A stretch of 8,668 bases of DNA from Chloracidobacterium sp. UBA6041. Its GTDB lineage: Bacteria; Acidobacteriota; Blastocatellia; Pyrinomonadales; Pyrinomonadaceae. Position numbers and translations under genes: made by a program. The notes under the pieces were generated by a model. The model had not been told where the DNA came from. It was given only the letters and a program-made list of their open reading frames with translations, and searched no databases. The stretch covers positions 48,776 through 57,443 of the forward strand of contig DIYZ01000201.1 of assembly GCA_002427845.1 (NCBI GenBank), written 5' to 3'. This document shows positions 6,687-8,668 of this stretch, piece after piece; within the stretch, counting starts at the first letter, position 1; each line of letters starts with the position of its first letter.

Positions 6687-6953
6687 ATGAATGAACAAGA
6701 TTTCTTTAATGAGAAGCAGGAACTGAAAAAGGCAACGTACAGTTGTCCCCACTGTCGCGAACGCGCGGATTACGAAGTGCGCTGGCTGAAGCGAACTAAA
6801 AAGCAGGGCCCGCCGCGTGGCGCCAACGAGCAGGATCGGATGCGTTTTCAAAAGTCGCGCGACTACATGGTGCGCATTGACGACATGCTCGCTTGCAAGA
6901 GCTGCCGCCGGCGGTTTGAAATCCCCAGTTCGCAGTCAGTTGTTTTTATCTAG
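6687..6953 (+). CDS. Small two-CxxC zinc-ribbon protein, function unknown
   Basis: This 88-aa hydrophilic protein has two knuckles, C20-P-H-C23 and C70-K-S-C73, 46 residues apart. That arrangement fits a zinc ribbon with a long, basic insert (KRTKKQGPPRGANEQDRMRF). There is no signal peptide or membrane segment, so it should be cytoplasmic, possibly contacting nucleic acid or another protein. I do not recognise the family. It follows DUF971 by 87 nt on the same strand. That gap holds a long-looped inverted repeat (GAGCAAA 6633-6639 with TTTGCTC 6664-6670). The CxxC pairs and balanced composition support a real gene; the start at ATG 6687 has only a weak CAGG ribosome site. Confidence 0.7.
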   Translation: MNEQDFFNEKQELKKATYSCPHCRERADYEVRWLKRTKKQGPPRGANEQDRMRFQKSRDYMVRIDDMLACKSCRRRFEIPSSQSVVFI

Positions 6954-7362
6954 CAGGATTCAATTAGTACTTCTCAACTGTATCCTGATTTACGGAACGC
7001 AAAAGAAGATCTGGCAGCTCGACATGGAAGGCCGCCAGCCAAAGCCGCAGTTAAGAGGCGAGCCCGTGTTGGAAAAACCGTACGTGCCCGCCAAGGAGTG
7101 TACGTATTAATAACGCATGGGAGGGCACCCACGGACCTGCATCCGCTTAATCCGGTCCCTTCGTATATTCTCTGAAAAAGCATAAAAGGCCGTCCCGCGA
7201 CTTGTGGCTTAGGTTTTGCTAGTGCACTGTAGAAGCAAGAAGCGAGATGCAAGACCCTCCGGGCGTGCTCGTTCTACCAGGGCGCATGAGAAACAGGGAA
7301 CTCTCTCCGGGAAATAACGTTTAATTAGGAACATCAGTCAGAAACAATAAGGTTAGTTAGAA
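6954..7362. other. 409-nt stretch without a convincing gene
   Basis: No protein-coding frame here is well supported. A short frame from ATG 7024 to 7110 (28 aa, ending PYVPAKECTY) lacks a clear ribosome site and resembles nothing I know. Possible structures are an inverted repeat CAGGAT (6954-6959) with ATCCTG (6982-6987) just after the zinc-ribbon stop, and GGACC (7133-7137) with GGTCC (7154-7158). There is also an AGTGCACT palindrome near 7221. The last 50 bases turn AT-rich and probably contain the promoter and leader of the next gene. A small RNA is possible but not recognised. Confidence 0.4.
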
Positions 7363-7578
7363 ATGTCAGAAAAGAAAACAATTCGAGTCATAAAGAAAGA
7401 CCAGAGAACGCGTAAGGAAAAGCCTGCGCCTAAAGCTAATACTACGGCGCAAACGGCGCGCGAAATGGTTCAGACGGTAACCAATTGGGTTAATGAGCTT
7501 CAGCAGAAGCGCCATGTCGAAACTGCCGACGCCATCAAATTAATGCTTCCGGAAAACCCTCGCCCCAGCGAGGCGTAG
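7363..7578 (+). CDS. Small basic hypothetical protein
   Basis: This 71-aa protein has no family I recognise. It has a strongly basic N-terminal third (MSEKKTIRVIKKDQRTRKEKPAPK), then a likely amphipathic helix (TAREMVQTVTNWVNELQQKR) and an acidic to neutral C-terminus. No cysteines, signal peptide or membrane segment are visible. The leader is AT-rich with an AAGG about 11-14 nt before the ATG, giving a plausible start. Basic tail plus helix suggests binding to nucleic acid or a protein partner, but this is only an inference from composition. Confidence 0.65.
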   Translation: MSEKKTIRVIKKDQRTRKEKPAPKANTTAQTAREMVQTVTNWVNELQQKRHVETADAIKLMLPENPRPSEA

Positions 7579-7743
7579 CCGCTCCTTCCAATTAGATTCC
7601 CAGCAGTAGCCGTCTAATACACGTTCTCTCTAACGGGATTGACACCGTTTGGAGGCGGCTATAGCATTCGGGAAACTTCGCTGGCGGAATTAACTCACCC
7701 GTGGAAGCTTGCCCCGGAACGCTCCGAAAGGAAGCGGCTGAGA

Positions 7744-7938
7744 ATGCCGAAAAGAACTTCGCCAACCAGGAAACCTGACAAAAAAGCGAGGCCGATTTTT
7801 GAGAGCATAAGAAAGCCTTCGGCCCCTCCGGGACATCCTCTGAGCCATGCCAAACCCGACGAGAAGGCCCGGCCCGCCGGTCGCAAAGCCAAGCACAAGC
7901 AAAAACCTGAGGTTGCGGATTTGGAAACCTCGGAATGA
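7744..7938 (+). CDS. Small lysine/proline-rich hypothetical protein
   Basis: This 64-aa frame encodes a very basic, proline-rich and probably disordered peptide. It carries two related blocks, KPDKKARP and KPDEKARPAGRKAK, about 28 residues apart. The ATG at 7744 is preferred because AAGGAA lies about 9-11 nt upstream. The frame is open back to a TTG at 7639, which would give 99 aa without a good ribosome site. No family is recognised. Composition recalls small nucleic-acid-binding tails, but a chance frame cannot be excluded. TTTGGAAACC is repeated at 7920 and 7940 across its stop. Confidence 0.45.
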   Translation: MPKRTSPTRKPDKKARPIFESIRKPSAPPGHPLSHAKPDEKARPAGRKAKHKQKPEVADLETSE

Positions 7939-7983
7939 GTTTGGAAACCCGGTGCGATAGGATTTCGAGTATAGAGCCTTGAC

Positions 7984-8571
7984 GTGAGTACACCAGACAA
8001 AAGCTTCGAGCTGAAAGTTTCCCGAGCCTTCATTCAGCGCGCGCGCGACCTTATCGGCGAGGAATACCTTCCCAAAATCGAGCGCTGCCTGGAGAAGCTG
8101 ACAGACGAGCAAATCTGGTGGCGTGCAAACCCGGAGGGCAACAGCATTGGCAATCTTCTGTTGCACATTTCGGGAAACGCGCGCCAGTGGATTGTTTGCG
8201 GCTTAGGCGGTGAAAGCGATCAACGCGTGCGCCAGGCTGAGTTTGATGAACGACGGACAATCGCTCGCGCTGAATTGCTTGCAACGCTGAGGAAGACGGT
8301 TTCAGACCTCGACAAGGTGCTGGCCCACTTTGATCCGCTGAAGCTCATGGATCAATATCCCATACAGGGAACTGAAGCCACCGCGTTAGCCGCGATCTTT
8401 CACGTCACCGAGCACATCTCGATGCACACCGGCCAAATCATTCTGCTCACCAGGATGTTGGCCAATATCGATCTCGTCTTTTACGACTTTTCGACCGGGA
8501 AACCGGTTCACACCTGGCACGAGACGCAGAGACTAATACAGACCGGGTGCTGGCGCGCAACTGAGCTTTAA
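7984..8571 (+). CDS. DinB-family (DUF1572-like) putative metal-binding protein
   Basis: This 195-aa protein fits the DinB/YfiT four-helix-bundle superfamily. Its members bind a divalent metal through three histidines and include thiol-dependent S-transferases. Helix-2 motif GNLLLHISGNARQW supplies His61, and HVTEHISMHTGQI supplies His144 and His148, the usual HxxxH pair; His140 is nearby. Length and four-helix pattern match. The start is GTG at 7984, since no in-frame ATG lies near the N-terminus; the ribosome site is weak. Members act as bacillithiol or mycothiol transferases in some bacteria, and the YtxJ gene 1.7 kb upstream makes a bacillithiol-linked role conceivable. That link is an inference. 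Confidence 0.85.
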   Translation: MSTPDKSFELKVSRAFIQRARDLIGEEYLPKIERCLEKLTDEQIWWRANPEGNSIGNLLLHISGNARQWIVCGLGGESDQRVRQAEFDERRTIARAELLATLRKTVSDLDKVLAHFDPLKLMDQYPIQGTEATALAAIFHVTEHISMHTGQIILLTRMLANIDLVFYDFSTGKPVHTWHETQRLIQTGCWRATEL

Positions 8572-8668
8572 ATGCCTGGTCTCCAAGATGACGACCTGCG
8601 CCAGGCTTTGCCAGGTTGGATCCACGACCCGGTCGCATCCACCACCCCAGTGCGGCTGCCGCGCCGGG
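8572..8668 (+). CDS. Start of an unrecognised reading frame, truncated by the window end
   Basis: An ATG follows the DinB stop directly (TAA-ATG) and the frame stays open for 32 codons to the end of the window. It begins MPGLQDDDLRQALPGWIHDP. Tight spacing suggests a co-translated gene, but the visible part is too short to identify and no Shine-Dalgarno is evident. Confidence 0.3.
   Translation, partial: MPGLQDDDLRQALPGWIHDPVASTTPVRLPRR

Noticed and set aside
6817..7110. 97-aa forward frame overlapping the zinc-ribbon gene
   Set aside because: Its first half is the shifted frame of the zinc-ribbon gene, and the remainder has no ribosome site or recognisable similarity.
7639..7743. Upstream TTG extension of the 64-aa basic protein
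   Set aside because: The TTG has no convincing ribosome site, whereas AAGGAA stands at good distance before the ATG at 7744.

Overview
The window carries about eight convincing genes plus a few small uncertain ones, all on the + strand. It looks like chromosomal DNA from a moderately GC-rich, free-living, polysaccharide-degrading bacterium. A YtxJ-type bacilliredoxin, a DUF971 protein, a candidate selenoprotein and many REP-like palindromes between genes would fit Acidobacteriota (Blastocatellia-like). That placement is an inference from gene content, not from any marker gene.

Region 1 (2-4893) is an alpha-glucan utilisation block. It holds the C-terminal part of a GH15 glucoamylase-type enzyme, a ROK-family sugar kinase (probably glucokinase) whose ATG overlaps the GH15 stop by one base (TGATG), a 190-nt spacer filled with palindromic repeats, and a secreted GH31 alpha-glucosidase. 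Together they would release glucose from starch or maltodextrins and phosphorylate it.

Region 2 (4927-5493) is the highlight. It is an AhpD/carboxymuconolactone-decarboxylase-type 'peroxidase-related' gene whose frame is interrupted once, by a TGA at 5206-5208. That TGA sits exactly where the second cysteine of the family's CxxC redox motif belongs (C-H-Y-TGA-I-E-S-H). The frame then continues intact for 94 codons to a TAA with normal family sequence. A 7-bp hairpin with a G/GU apical loop starts 11 nt after the TGA, the geometry of a bacterial SECIS element. The best reading is a 188-residue selenoprotein with a C-x-x-U active site. Gene callers would truncate it at 93 aa or call it a pseudogene.

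Region 3 (5494-5897) is a gene-free spacer. It has four perfect 14-bp tandem repeats, two GAC-AG-GTC palindromes, a terminator-like hairpin with a T-rich tail and a 12-bp direct repeat.

Region 4 (5898-8668) holds small soluble proteins: YtxJ bacilliredoxin, a DUF971 zinc-site protein, a two-CxxC zinc-ribbon protein, a 409-nt stretch without a convincing gene, two small basic hypothetical proteins, a DinB-family protein and the first 32 codons of an unrecognised reading frame cut by the window end. Thiol/selenol redox proteins and Cys-metal proteins are noticeably clustered from 4927 to 6953.
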